This document shows, piece after piece, positions 53,206 through 60,135 of a DNA stretch of 64,000 nt (its first letter is position 1; every line of letters begins with the position of its first letter). Source of the DNA: Candidatus Hydrogenedentota bacterium (lineage in GTDB: Bacteria; Hydrogenedentota; Hydrogenedentia; Hydrogenedentales; CAITNO01). Below the pieces are notes generated by a model. The model had not been told where the DNA came from, ran no database searches, and saw only the letters and a program-made list of their open reading frames with translations. Both the position numbers and the translations under genes were made by a program. The stretch is taken from contig CAITNO010000015.1 in NCBI GenBank assembly GCA_903893795.1, positions 1 through 64,000 of the forward strand. The letters are read 5' to 3'.

Positions 53206-53892
53206 TCACCACCATTGGGCGTGCCAGCGGACAATGGCCGTGCCCTGATGGGCACTGTCGAAGTCGTCGTAGAAGCGCAGGGTGTTTGGGCCGGCGGCCA
53301 ACTGCGGGTATTCGCCCGCGGCCAGGGCGGTGACATCGGTGCCGTTGAGAGTGACATGGCGGGTGGCGCCGTCGATCACGAGCACCTGTCCCGCACTCAT
53401 CCCCCCGGAGTACACGAGACGGCGGGTTCCGTCGTCGAAGGCGGGGTTAAGGGTGGCGGCCACGGCGGTGAATTGGATGCGGGCCGGGGCGGCCACGGTG
53501 CCGGGGTATTCCAGTGTGAGCGCCGCCCCCCACGCAGAGATGCTCCAGGAAAGCTCCGTGTCGGCGTCGGCCTCCTCCAGGGCCTGGTCGGAGGTGAAGA
53601 GGGCGGTGAAGACGGCTTCCCGCGCCGTGCGGTGGACCTCCCGGTCAAAGCGCAGCAGGCGCGCGGAAAGGCGGCGGCCGGGGCGCAAACTGAGCGCGAC
53701 GGGGTCGGTGCCACCGCCGAGGGCGGCGCAGGCCACATTGTCCAGACGGGATTCCAGTTCAGCCACCGAGCCTGCATCGCCGACGGAGCCGGAGATGCGG
53801 ATGGTGCGGGCGGGCAGGTCGGGGTCGGCGTCGCGGCGCTCATGCACCGCGACATTTTCGTCGTTAAGGGTCAGGTCGCCGATGCGGATCAT
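53206..53892 (-). CDS. Phage distal-tail (Dit)-like or tail component protein
   Basis: A 228-residue beta-rich protein. The start MIRIGDLTLNDENVAVHERR and the C-terminal pattern (GGMSAGQVLVIDG, TRHVTLNGTDV, AGEYPQLAAGPNTLRFYDD) follow the layout of siphovirus Dit C-terminal domains, where a sandwich is capped by PxLxxGxNxL. It would connect a tube to fibres. GAGGAG before the ATG at 53892 sets the start. There is no tail-tube or tape-measure gene next to it, which is odd. Confidence 0.5.
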   Translation of the reverse strand: MIRIGDLTLNDENVAVHERRDADPDLPARTIRISGSVGDAGSVAELESRLDNVACAALGGGTDPVALSLRPGRRLSARLLRFDREVHRTAREAVFTALFTSDQALEEADADTELSWSISAWGAALTLEYPGTVAAPARIQFTAVAATLNPAFDDGTRRLVYSGGMSAGQVLVIDGATRHVTLNGTDVTALAAGEYPQLAAGPNTLRFYDDFDSAHQGTAIVRWHAQWW

Positions 53893-53910
53893 GGGGTTGC
53901 TCCTCAAGAA

Positions 53911-53986
53911 ATGTGGGACAGGCGCCCCCGCCTGTCAGTCCGGGCGATGGTTAGAGGAAGACAGCCGGGGGCGGCTGTCCTACATT
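53911..53986. repeat. Composite palindromic element AATGT...ACATT
   Basis: Two hairpins in opposite orientation: GACAGGCG/CGCCTGTC (53917-53936) and GACAGCCG/CGGCTGTC (53960-53979). The ends read ATGTGGGACAG and CTGTCCTACATT, so the whole 76 bases has terminal inverted repeats, as in a MITE. A half copy is at 50-83. Confidence 0.7.
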
Positions 53987-54002
53987 GTTCGAACCGGCGG
54001 CC

Positions 54003-54416
54003 TCAGTCGGCCCCGGCCAGCGGCACGGGGTCGGTGGACAATGCGGGAAGCGGGGCGGGCGGCGTGGCCAATAGGGGCGCAAGGCGCTCCCATCCGTGCA
54101 GTTCGGCCGAGGCGGCCGCCTCGGACAGTGCGGGACCGCGCGCACCTGTGTCGAGCCGCTGGCCGGCCAGTGAAACGCTGCGACGCTCCGCCGCCTGGCC
54201 GGCCGCTAGCGCGCGGAGCACCAGCGCCCCGGCGAGGAGCGCCTCGCCGTCGCAGAGACGGTCGGCTTCCTGTGCGGTGTCGATGTCCGGGGCAAGCCGG
54301 GCCAGCACGCACAGGTGGGCCTGCAGCAGGCTGTCGGTGATGAGTTCGGTCGGCGCGACCGCCTCGGAAAGCTGGAGTTTGAGGCGGACGTCGTTTTCGG
54401 TGGCGAAGGTGGGCAT
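54003..54416 (-). CDS. Phage-type head-tail connector-like protein
   Basis: A 137-residue mostly helical protein (PTFATENDVRLKLQLSEAV; APDIDTAQEADRLCDGEALL; LAAGQAAERRSVSLAGQRLD). Its length, helix pattern and place after the capsid gene fit head-completion or connector proteins, where an ATEADV-like start is common. No catalytic motif. The ATG at 54416 follows CGGAG by nine bases; longer readings extend into repeat DNA. Confidence 0.5.
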   Translation of the reverse strand: MPTFATENDVRLKLQLSEAVAPTELITDSLLQAHLCVLARLAPDIDTAQEADRLCDGEALLAGALVLRALAAGQAAERRSVSLAGQRLDTGARGPALSEAAASAELHGWERLAPLLATPPAPLPALSTDPVPLAGAD

Positions 54417-54434
54417 GGCGGGATTCTCCGTGAA

Positions 54435-54462
54435 TGGACAATTGACAATGGACAGTTGACAA
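54435..54462. repeat. Two copies of TGGACARTTGACAA
   Basis: Units TGGACAATTGACAA and TGGACAGTTGACAA stand head to tail and differ at one position. They lie just upstream of the connector-like gene. TTGACA-like hexamers occur in each unit, but no partner -10 fits. Confidence 0.65.
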
Positions 54463-54620
54463 TGAACGCAGCCGCCGGGGGACTGGCTCCTGTTTCCTTC
54501 TGTGGCCTTGATACGCAGCGAAGGTTTGTAACGGAAACAGGTGCCTGTACCGGTGAAGCGAAAGGTCCGCGCGGGCGCTCGCGGGTACGGGTACAGCCAC
54601 CCAAGGCCTCGTGCGAGCAA

Positions 54621-54660
54621 GAGATTGCCTCGTCGGACTGCGTCCTCCTCGCAATGACGG
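54621..54660 (+). repeat. Diverged half copy of the CGTCATTGCGAGCG element
   Basis: It begins GAGATTGCC and ends CTCGCAATGACGG, matching the right arm of the inverted repeat at 2986-3015 with a changed and lengthened middle. This shows that the element family has more than one copy in the window. Confidence 0.6.
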
Positions 54661-54679
54661 TTCGGTTAACAGGGGGGAT

Positions 54680-54713
54680 GCGGCGCCCCCGCACCGGAGC
54701 GTGGGGGCGCCGC
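54680..54713 (-). repeat. GC-rich 11-bp hairpin after the capsid gene
   Basis: GCGGCGCCCCC (54680-54690) pairs with GGGGGCGCCGC (54703-54713). It starts 12 bases after the capsid stop codon on the minus strand. No T-run follows, so it may slow RNA decay rather than terminate. Confidence 0.55.
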
Positions 54714-54725
54714 AGGAACGTGGGG

Positions 54726-55775
54726 TCAGCTCCAGTCGCTTTTGACGACGACCCGGGCCTTGTCGTAGATGACGGCGAAGTCGGTGACGACGGTCAGGTA
54801 GCTGCGGTCCCACTGCTGGTGGATGAGCTTGTCGCTTTCGACGAGGAGGTCCTGCTCGGTGAGTTTCTGCACCGCGTAGCCCGCATCCATCACGGTGATG
54901 AGGTGGTCGGGTTGCCCCGCCATGGGCACCATCGTCAGCCCGAGCGGGGTCGGCAACTGGCCGGTCTTGGCGAAGTCGAAAAGAAGCGTTCCCTGGAAGG
55001 CATCAATGGCGAGCAGGTTGGTGAGCGTGTCGGCGCTGGCCAGCAGGTGGGTGGGCGTGAAGTAGTGGCCAAGCGACAACTTGATGAACCCTTTCATCAG
55101 GTCGTCGTAGCCCCAGGAGCCGGCCGTGGTCGTGTTGATCACGAAGGGCGCCGTGGCCGAACCGGACGAATCGCCGTAGGCAAGCACATGGGCCAGGCGG
55201 GCGTCGAGGTCGCGGCCGAGCCGCTCGCCGATGCGGCGCAGGTGCACGCGCAGCATATCAACGGACATGCGGCGGACGACCTCGTAGGAGGCGAGCACGC
55301 CGCGGCCGCGCTTGTCGAGGCGGACGATGCGGTCGCCGTACTGGATCTGCGACTCGGGGATCGCGGCGCCCTCGGCCACGTCGCGCAGTTCCTCCTCGCT
55401 TTCGGACTCGCGCACGTAGGGCACGTCGCACACGGCCCCGGCCACCCGCTCGTCGCGGATAATCAGTTCGGGATAGCGGGGGCGGGAACGCATGCCGTCG
55501 ATGACGGCGCCGCGCACGATGTCGGGGAAGAGCCATTTCGCCTCGGCGTCGGAGGCGAAGAAGCGCTCGACGGTGATGCGGCCCAGGTCCACGCCGAACT
55601 CGCGGGCGCAGTAGTCCTCGACATTCGTGCCGAGGGCCTTGAAGAAGTGGGCATGGCCCAGGCCGAGCCCGTCGAGGGTCTCGTAGAGTTCGCGGCCGCG
55701 CACGGCGCGCAGGCGCTCCGGTTCCTGGCCGAGAAAGCGCGACTGTTCGCGCATGAGAGTGTCTTTGTCGTGCAT
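54726..55775 (-). CDS. Phage-type major capsid protein
   Basis: A 349-residue shell protein. Features are a charged helical N-terminus (MREQSRFLGQEPERLRAVRG), a mid-region RGRGVLASYEVVRRMSVDMLRVHLRRIGERLG, a spine-like helix and the beta strands LLVESDKLIHQQWDRSYLTV and FAVIYDKARVVVKSD. The size and order agree with the HK97-fold capsid family. The delta region for processing by the neighbouring protease is short or absent. AAAAGGAG precedes the ATG by eight bases. It is the central gene of the cluster. Confidence 0.75.
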   Translation of the reverse strand: MHDKDTLMREQSRFLGQEPERLRAVRGRELYETLDGLGLGHAHFFKALGTNVEDYCAREFGVDLGRITVERFFASDAEAKWLFPDIVRGAVIDGMRSRPRYPELIIRDERVAGAVCDVPYVRESESEEELRDVAEGAAIPESQIQYGDRIVRLDKRGRGVLASYEVVRRMSVDMLRVHLRRIGERLGRDLDARLAHVLAYGDSSGSATAPFVINTTTAGSWGYDDLMKGFIKLSLGHYFTPTHLLASADTLTNLLAIDAFQGTLLFDFAKTGQLPTPLGLTMVPMAGQPDHLITVMDAGYAVQKLTEQDLLVESDKLIHQQWDRSYLTVVTDFAVIYDKARVVVKSDWS

Positions 55776-55790
55776 GGGGCGGGTCTCCTT

Positions 55791-56171
55791 TTACAGCAGC
55801 ACCTGCGCGGTGGCTGCGGTGGTGTCAACCTTGAGGACGAGGCCGCGGCCGGAACCGGTCGCGGGAACGGCAACCTTTCCGGCCGTGGCGGAGGCAACGA
55901 TGCCGACGGCACCGCCGACTGTCGGGGCGGTGCCGGTGTAGGCGAATTCGCAGACGCCGCGGACGCGCACGGGGATGGCCGCGCTGTTGCGGTCGCAGTC
56001 AACGAGTGCCTGGCCGACGACGACAGCGCCTGCGGCGGCGGCGTGGTCGATGGTGTAGTTTCCGGTGAGAACGAGGGCGTCACCGCGCTTGACGGCAACG
56101 GTGCCGGTGGACGGGGTGCGGCAGGTCACGATGAGTTCGGTGACGGGGCCGCCAATGTCTCCAAAGGCCAT
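55791..56171 (-). CDS. DUF2190-like capsid decoration protein
   Basis: A 126-residue beta-strand protein (ELIVTCRTPSTGTVAVKRGD; GAVVVGQALVDCDRNSAAIP; ATAGKVAVPATGSGRGLVLK). It lies immediately upstream of the capsid gene, only 15 bases apart. Family members bind the outside of capsids as cement or parasitise the scaffold place. The ATG at 56171 follows AGGAG by eight bases. Confidence 0.65.
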   Translation of the reverse strand: MAFGDIGGPVTELIVTCRTPSTGTVAVKRGDALVLTGNYTIDHAAAAGAVVVGQALVDCDRNSAAIPVRVRGVCEFAYTGTAPTVGGAVGIVASATAGKVAVPATGSGRGLVLKVDTTAATAQVLL

Positions 56172-56483
56172 GGGGGAATCTCCTGTGGTTGTAACTGGGA
56201 GCGCCGGCATTTCTGTCGGCTTTCGGGGGGTTGGGAACAAATGAAAGCAATGGGAACGAGGGCTTTCTGCAGGGTGCCCGCAGCGAAGCGGAGCGCACCA
56301 GCTTTCGGTTGGCCGTGCGCCGGGGAACGGTGCGTTCCGTTTTGCTTTTGCAAAACTCCAAGCACCCTACGGAAATCGGTTCGCGGGCACGGGACAGATG
56401 GAAATCGAGCACGCAGGGCAGGCAGGACGCCTGGGGTACGGAAACGGTGCGTTTCGCGGCATGGCATGCCGCTTCACGACACC
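56172..56483. other. 312-base gap packed with 41-bp hairpin repeats
   Basis: Contains hairpin copies at 56329-56370 and 56446-56487, a related GGGTGC...GCACC stretch at about 56271-56299 and a loose ATGGGA series at 56231-56260. No gene is supported. Confidence 0.6.
56329..56370 (+). repeat. 41-bp hairpin repeat, copy B
   Basis: Begins GGTGCGTTCC and ends AGCACCCTAC with an inner stem GTTTTGC/GCAAAAC. One base longer than the usual 41. Between the LigD-like and DUF2190 genes. Confidence 0.7.
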
Positions 56484-56487
56484 CTAC
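56446..56487 (+). repeat. 41-bp hairpin repeat, copy C
   Basis: Begins GGTGCGTTTCGCGGCATGGC and ends ACACCCTAC, with an inner GCGGCATG/CATGCCGC stem. Its end is just beyond the stop codon of the LigD-like gene on the minus strand. Confidence 0.75.
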
Positions 56488-57209
56488 GAAGCGCGAATCA
56501 GCTTCATTGCCTGGTCGGCGCGGGACTGGGCCGTGGCGCGCTGCGCCTCGTCTTCGAGGGATTCGGGACGGGACACGGGTTCGGGCGGGAAGGCGCGATC
56601 GAAGCGTGTCTCGAACGCGGCCAGGTGACCGTGAATGTCGCGCAGGGAAAGCGGATCGAGCATGCGCCGCCACGCGGCGGCATCGAAGGCGGGGCCGTCG
56701 AGTTCGCGGCCCAGGCCGCAGAGCCGGGCGACGGCGCGCTCGCGCGCTTCGGCCCCGTCGCGCACCAGGTCGGCCAGGCGGTCGGTGGGGACTTGAGCGG
56801 TGCGGCCCGCCTCGATTAGGGCGCGCAGACAATGCGGCGGCAGGCCTTCCACGCGCCGCCATTCGAGTCGGCGCACGCCGTGGGCACCGTCGAGGCGCAT
56901 CACGCGGCGTGCCTCGTCACGGTGCTCCCAGGCATAGGCGCCTGCGTCCACGCGGACGGCGTCGCCGTCCTGCCGGAGCCAGTGCAGCGCGTGGGGCGGT
57001 TTTTCCGCCGCCCATGCGCCGGGTTCAAGCGCATCGGCATCCACGCGCAGTCCGGCGAGGCAGCCGTCCTGTTCAAGGCGGAGGTCGAGGTGCGGGCCCT
57101 GCGCATCGCGGTGGCGGTGGAGGACGAAGCGGCCCTCAATGGGTGCCGCGTCGGCGGCGCGCACGGTGACGGGGTCGAGGGGTTCAACGGAAACGAGGGT
57201 CCAGAACAT
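56484..57209 (-). CDS. LigD 3'-phosphoesterase-like protein in a capsid cluster
   Basis: A 241-residue protein. Residues ~26-47 (RFVLHRHRDAQGPHLDLRLE) closely follow the active-site signature of the phosphoesterase domain of bacterial LigD, in which two His, an Asp and an Arg bind Mn2+ and the 3' phosphate. H33, H40, D42, R44 and E46 are present, with one extra residue between the two His. A later His (H73) could be the third ligand. The second half is helical and unrecognised. LigD phosphoesterases trim 3' ends in non-homologous end joining. AAAGGA lies before the ATG. A role in DNA end processing in the particle is inference. Confidence 0.6.
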   Translation of the reverse strand: MFWTLVSVEPLDPVTVRAADAAPIEGRFVLHRHRDAQGPHLDLRLEQDGCLAGLRVDADALEPGAWAAEKPPHALHWLRQDGDAVRVDAGAYAWEHRDEARRVMRLDGAHGVRRLEWRRVEGLPPHCLRALIEAGRTAQVPTDRLADLVRDGAEARERAVARLCGLGRELDGPAFDAAAWRRMLDPLSLRDIHGHLAAFETRFDRAFPPEPVSRPESLEDEAQRATAQSRADQAMKLIRAS

Positions 57210-57294
57210 GGGCTGGGTTCCTTTCGAAGATGACGGTGAAGAACGAATACCGGAACAGCCGGCAGGGATGCCGGCGCTCCCAGTGGGCGCTTCC

Positions 57295-57335
57295 GTAGGG
57301 TGCGTGAAGTGTCGTGAAACGGCACGAAACGCACC
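57295..57335 (-). repeat. 41-bp hairpin repeat, copy D
   Basis: GTAGGGTGCGTGAAG at one end and AACGCACC at the other, with inner stem GTGTCGTG/CGGCACG-type pairing. Lies between the small membrane protein gene and the LigD-like gene. Confidence 0.75.
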
Positions 57336-57343
57336 GTTCCGGG

Positions 57344-57541
57344 CTAGTGCCGAAGCGCGCCCTGGGCCAGCGCGGCGGCGAGGCCCGCGAGATTGGCGAG
57401 CAAAAGCAGCACGCCGCGGGCCAGGGTCTGTTCGAGGCGCAGCACGCGGTCGCGGATTTCGTGGATGTCCTCGGCAAGGCCGCGAAACTCCACTTCGGCG
57501 GCGCGTTCAAAGGAGCAGCGTTCAGCGCAGCGGTCGGACAT
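57344..57541 (-). CDS. Small XhlA-like or holin-accessory membrane protein
   Basis: A 65-residue protein. A coiled-coil stretch (FRGLAEDIHEIRDRVLRLEQ) is followed by one membrane helix (GVLLLLANLAGLAAALAQGA). This is the plan of XhlA-type phage lysis accessories and of other small membrane anchors. AAAAGGAG eight bases before the ATG at 57541 fixes the start. It stands between the protease and the LigD-like gene. Confidence 0.6.
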   Translation of the reverse strand: MSDRCAERCSFERAAEVEFRGLAEDIHEIRDRVLRLEQTLARGVLLLLANLAGLAAALAQGALRH

Positions 57542-57591
57542 GGTGTGGTCTCCTTTTGTCATTTTCTTGGCCAGGGGATGGCGGACGAATC

Positions 57592-57632
57592 GTAGGGTGC
57601 GTGAAGTCTTGTGCAACAAGACGCAACGCACC
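57592..57632 (-). repeat. 41-bp hairpin repeat, copy E
   Basis: Starts GTAGGGTGCGTGAAGTC and ends GCAACGCACC; the inner stem GTCTTGT/ACAAGAC is perfect. Copy F faces it in opposite orientation 49 bases away, so the pair looks like one 130-base element with terminal inverted repeats. Confidence 0.8.
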
Positions 57633-57680
57633 AGGTTGACGCATGGGCGTGCCTGTGCTGCGAATTGTGTCGTGTGAGAC

Positions 57681-57721
57681 GGTGCGTTGCGTGGCACTTC
57701 GTGCCGCTTCACGCACCCTAC
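57681..57721 (+). repeat. 41-bp hairpin repeat, copy F
   Basis: Starts GGTGCGTTGCGTGGCAC and ends CACGCACCCTAC; inner stem GGCAC/GTGCC. It closes the gap just before the stop codon of the protease gene on the minus strand. Confidence 0.8.
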
Positions 57722-57726
57722 CCGGG

Positions 57727-58425
57727 TTATTCATCGGCCCAGGGGCGGCGGGCCGTGGCGAGTTCGATGGGTTCGTGGAAACGTTCGCGGGCCCATTCGA
57801 GGGCGCGGGCTGCGTTGACCGCCGCGCCGCGCGGCACGAAGCCGGTGCCCTGCGAACCGGCGGGTACAACAGAACCCTCGATCACCTCGACAACGTCGCG
57901 CATGATGAAGTGGCAGGGGCTGTCGCCGTAGCTGCGGCCGGGGACGTGGTCGCAGGCGCGCAGGTCGCGGCCGCAGACGGAGCATTCGGGCACGCGGAAG
58001 GAAAAGCCGATGGAGGTTTCGCGGTAGACCCCGCCCTCGATATTGAGGATGAAGTCGCGGTTGTCCCCCGTGCGCAGCACGTAGACCTCGGGCCGTACGG
58101 ACAGGCGGTCATCGTCGCGGTGGATGCGGGAACGGAAGAAGGTGCCGCGCGGCAGCGAGCCGCGCAGGTCGTGGCGCTCCATGAGCGGACGGCCCGGCGT
58201 CATGCGGTCAATCTTCTCCAACTCCTCGTCGGGAAAGCGGCTGAAGTGGCGGTCCACTTGGTTGTGGCAGAGGTCCATCTCGAAGACGGCGAACTCGTCG
58301 GTGGTGAGCGGGCGCAGCGCGTAGCGGTTGACCGCGCCGAGCGTGTCGCCGGTGGCGTCGGCGTTGTGATGGCGCAGTCCGATGAGCGCGCCGGGGTGGT
58401 GGAAGACGAAGGGTTCCAGTTCCAT
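57727..58425 (-). CDS. Phage-type prohead protease with cysteine cluster
   Basis: A 232-residue protein. RPLMERHDLRG (H85) and GVYRETSIGFSF (S138) fit the catalytic His and Ser of herpesvirus/HK97-type prohead proteases, and EVIEGSVVPAG matches the following family pattern. A cysteine cluster (C148, C151, C158, H160, C171) adds a likely zinc knuckle, a feature of a subset of these proteases. It would cleave capsid or scaffold during maturation. AGGAG eight bases before the ATG supports the start. Confidence 0.7.
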   Translation of the reverse strand: MELEPFVFHHPGALIGLRHHNADATGDTLGAVNRYALRPLTTDEFAVFEMDLCHNQVDRHFSRFPDEELEKIDRMTPGRPLMERHDLRGSLPRGTFFRSRIHRDDDRLSVRPEVYVLRTGDNRDFILNIEGGVYRETSIGFSFRVPECSVCGRDLRACDHVPGRSYGDSPCHFIMRDVVEVIEGSVVPAGSQGTGFVPRGAAVNAARALEWARERFHEPIELATARRPWADE

Positions 58426-58460
58426 GTGGGGTTCTCCTGTGGTGGGCGGGTTGAACAGCT

Positions 58461-58568
58461 ACATCCCCCTAAATCCCCCTTCAAAGGGGGACTTACGGCA
58501 TCCGGCCGTACGGGTTCGAAGTCCCCCTTCGAAGGGGGACGGTTCGCGACAGCGAACCAGGGGGATGT
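58461..58568. repeat. ACATCCCCCT...AGGGGGATGT element
   Basis: Terminal inverted repeats ACATCCCCCT (58461-58470) and AGGGGGATGT (58559-58568) flank two hairpins, CCCCCTTCAAAGGGGG and CCCCCTTCGAAGGGGG. The two internal hairpins lie in the order CAAAG then CGAAG. It fills the gap between protease and portal genes. The swapped form is at 62399-62500. Confidence 0.85.
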
Positions 58569-58576
58569 TGTCTTCT

Positions 58577-59854
58577 CTATTCCAATCCCAGCGAAGCGCG
58601 GGCGGCATGCTCGTCAATAAGCCCGGCCTCGCGGAGGCGGAGGGCATTGTCGATTTCCTTTGCGCGGGCCTCGGCCTCGCGCAGCACGTCGGTGGTGCGG
58701 TTTCCGCCGAGCCGCACCCGCGCCCGGGCGGGCACACCGCCGAGCGCGAAGTCGGCGTTGTACATGCGCTCCAGTGCGGCGCCCACGCCGCGGTTGACCG
58801 TCTCCACCTGGCGGTTGACCACCTCGAACTGGGCGGTGCCATAGGTCTCGGTGGAGCCGTAGTTGCGGCCCATGAGCACGGGCATCATGTGCAGGCCTGT
58901 GATGACCTGCTCCTCGATCGCCTTGTGGTTGTCATAAAAAGTCTGGCCGCGTTGATCGCCCTGCAGGACCGACACGCTGACGTTGTCGCCCGTGAGGATG
59001 TTCTGGTCGGCCGCCAGGCCGGAGATTTGGTCGCGCAGGTCCGTCATGGCTGACAGCATGCGGGCGCGGTGGGCCTCGGCGGTCTCGCCGGGGGCGCGGC
59101 TTTCGGGCGTGTAGCGCAGGTGCAGCCTGCTCCAGCCGGTGTTGTGCGCGGCGCGGGCCATGTCTTCCAGCAGCCGCTGCTGCACCCGCACCACGAAGGG
59201 GATGGAGCGCAGCATGGAACGGCCGTAGGGGTTGGTGCCGTCGCGGTCAAGGGGAATGTAGATGAAGCGCTCCATGGGAAGGGCGACGGACTCGCCGTCG
59301 ATGACCTGGAAGGCCTGAAGCTTTCCGTTGTCGCGGCGGAAGCGGACGGTCCATACGTCCACCGGGGTCACGTCGTGAATCCAGCCGCGGCCCCGGCCGG
59401 GCACGAGTTCAATGGCCGCCGCACCGAAAGTGAAGAGGGAGCCGTAGAGCGTGTCGAGCAGCACGGCCATGCCCTCGCCGTCGTGGGCGCGCGCGTCCAG
59501 TTCGGCCACGCGGCGCTGCGCCTCCTCGGCGGCGCGGGGCGAGGCGGCCTCCACAATCTCCACGCGCCGCTCGGTCTGGCAGAGCCGTTTCCAGGTCCAC
59601 ACCCCATCGGAAATGTCCGGCACGGCGTCGCGCAGAAAGCGGTACGCCCGCAGCATTTCAAAGGGGGTGTCGTCGGGCAGCGGCAGGAAGTCCTGCCAGC
59701 GGCCGCCCAGACCGCCCGGCGATTCGGGGCGCGACAGGGAGCCCGCACCGAGCAGCCGCGGCGCGGGCGTGCCCCGGTCCGTTTTGCCGCCGTTGCGTCG
59801 CGCCCGGCGGCGACGCAACCATTCCAAGAAACCCTTCAGGTCAACACCGTTCAT
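58577..59854 (-). CDS. Phage-type portal protein
   Basis: A 425-residue protein. After a basic N-terminus (LKGFLEWLRRRRARRNGG) come LYGSLFTFGAAAIELV, MERFIYIPLDRDGTNPYGRS (the common Y-G-R-S turn), RVQQRLLEDMARAAHNTGWS, a helical region and GSTETYGTAQFEVVNRQVE, all typical of portals. A portal forms the twelve-fold DNA gate of a capsid and normally needs a terminase, which is not found. GGAGG eight bases before the ATG at 59854 fixes the start. It is the first gene of the cluster. Confidence 0.78.
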   Translation of the reverse strand: MNGVDLKGFLEWLRRRRARRNGGKTDRGTPAPRLLGAGSLSRPESPGGLGGRWQDFLPLPDDTPFEMLRAYRFLRDAVPDISDGVWTWKRLCQTERRVEIVEAASPRAAEEAQRRVAELDARAHDGEGMAVLLDTLYGSLFTFGAAAIELVPGRGRGWIHDVTPVDVWTVRFRRDNGKLQAFQVIDGESVALPMERFIYIPLDRDGTNPYGRSMLRSIPFVVRVQQRLLEDMARAAHNTGWSRLHLRYTPESRAPGETAEAHRARMLSAMTDLRDQISGLAADQNILTGDNVSVSVLQGDQRGQTFYDNHKAIEEQVITGLHMMPVLMGRNYGSTETYGTAQFEVVNRQVETVNRGVGAALERMYNADFALGGVPARARVRLGGNRTTDVLREAEARAKEIDNALRLREAGLIDEHAARASLGLE

Positions 59855-60048
59855 TGTCTGTGCCTCCATGAGTGCGCAGCATGCGCTCCTATAAGATTGG
59901 CACCAAGGGTTGCAGAAATGTTTATAAATGAGCAGTGTAATAGCCAAACAGTAAGAGGGGTAAGAAAAAGAGGAGAACGTAAAGGAAAGCCGGTCGGAGA
60001 CAGGTCCAGTCAGGGGCATGAACAGGGCGGGGACTTGCGGGGGGCTTC

Positions 60049-60078
60049 TTTACGGATGCCGGTCATTTATCGTATATT
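60049..60078 (+). promoter_or_regulatory. Possible promoter of the aminotransferase gene
   Basis: TTTACG (60049-60054) and TATATT (60073-60078) are 18 bases apart. The start would be about 50 bases before the ATG. Only weak support at -35. Confidence 0.35.
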
Positions 60079-60135
60079 CACGTCTCGGTCATGTCTTTGC
60101 CGGCTGCTGTTTTGTTTAACCCAAGGAATTTGTCC

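Larger units (their letters stand above)
54417..54725. other. 309-base gap packed with repeats
   Basis: Holds a 14-bp direct repeat (54435-54462), a diverged half copy of the 2918-3015 element (54621-54660) and a GC-rich hairpin (54680-54713). No gene is seen on either strand apart from long antisense frames across neighbours. Confidence 0.6.

Noticed and set aside
54315..56819. An 834-residue open frame on the plus strand across the capsid genes
   Set aside because: It is antisense to four genes with clear starts and family motifs, and it runs straight through repeat-filled gaps, which no real gene would do.
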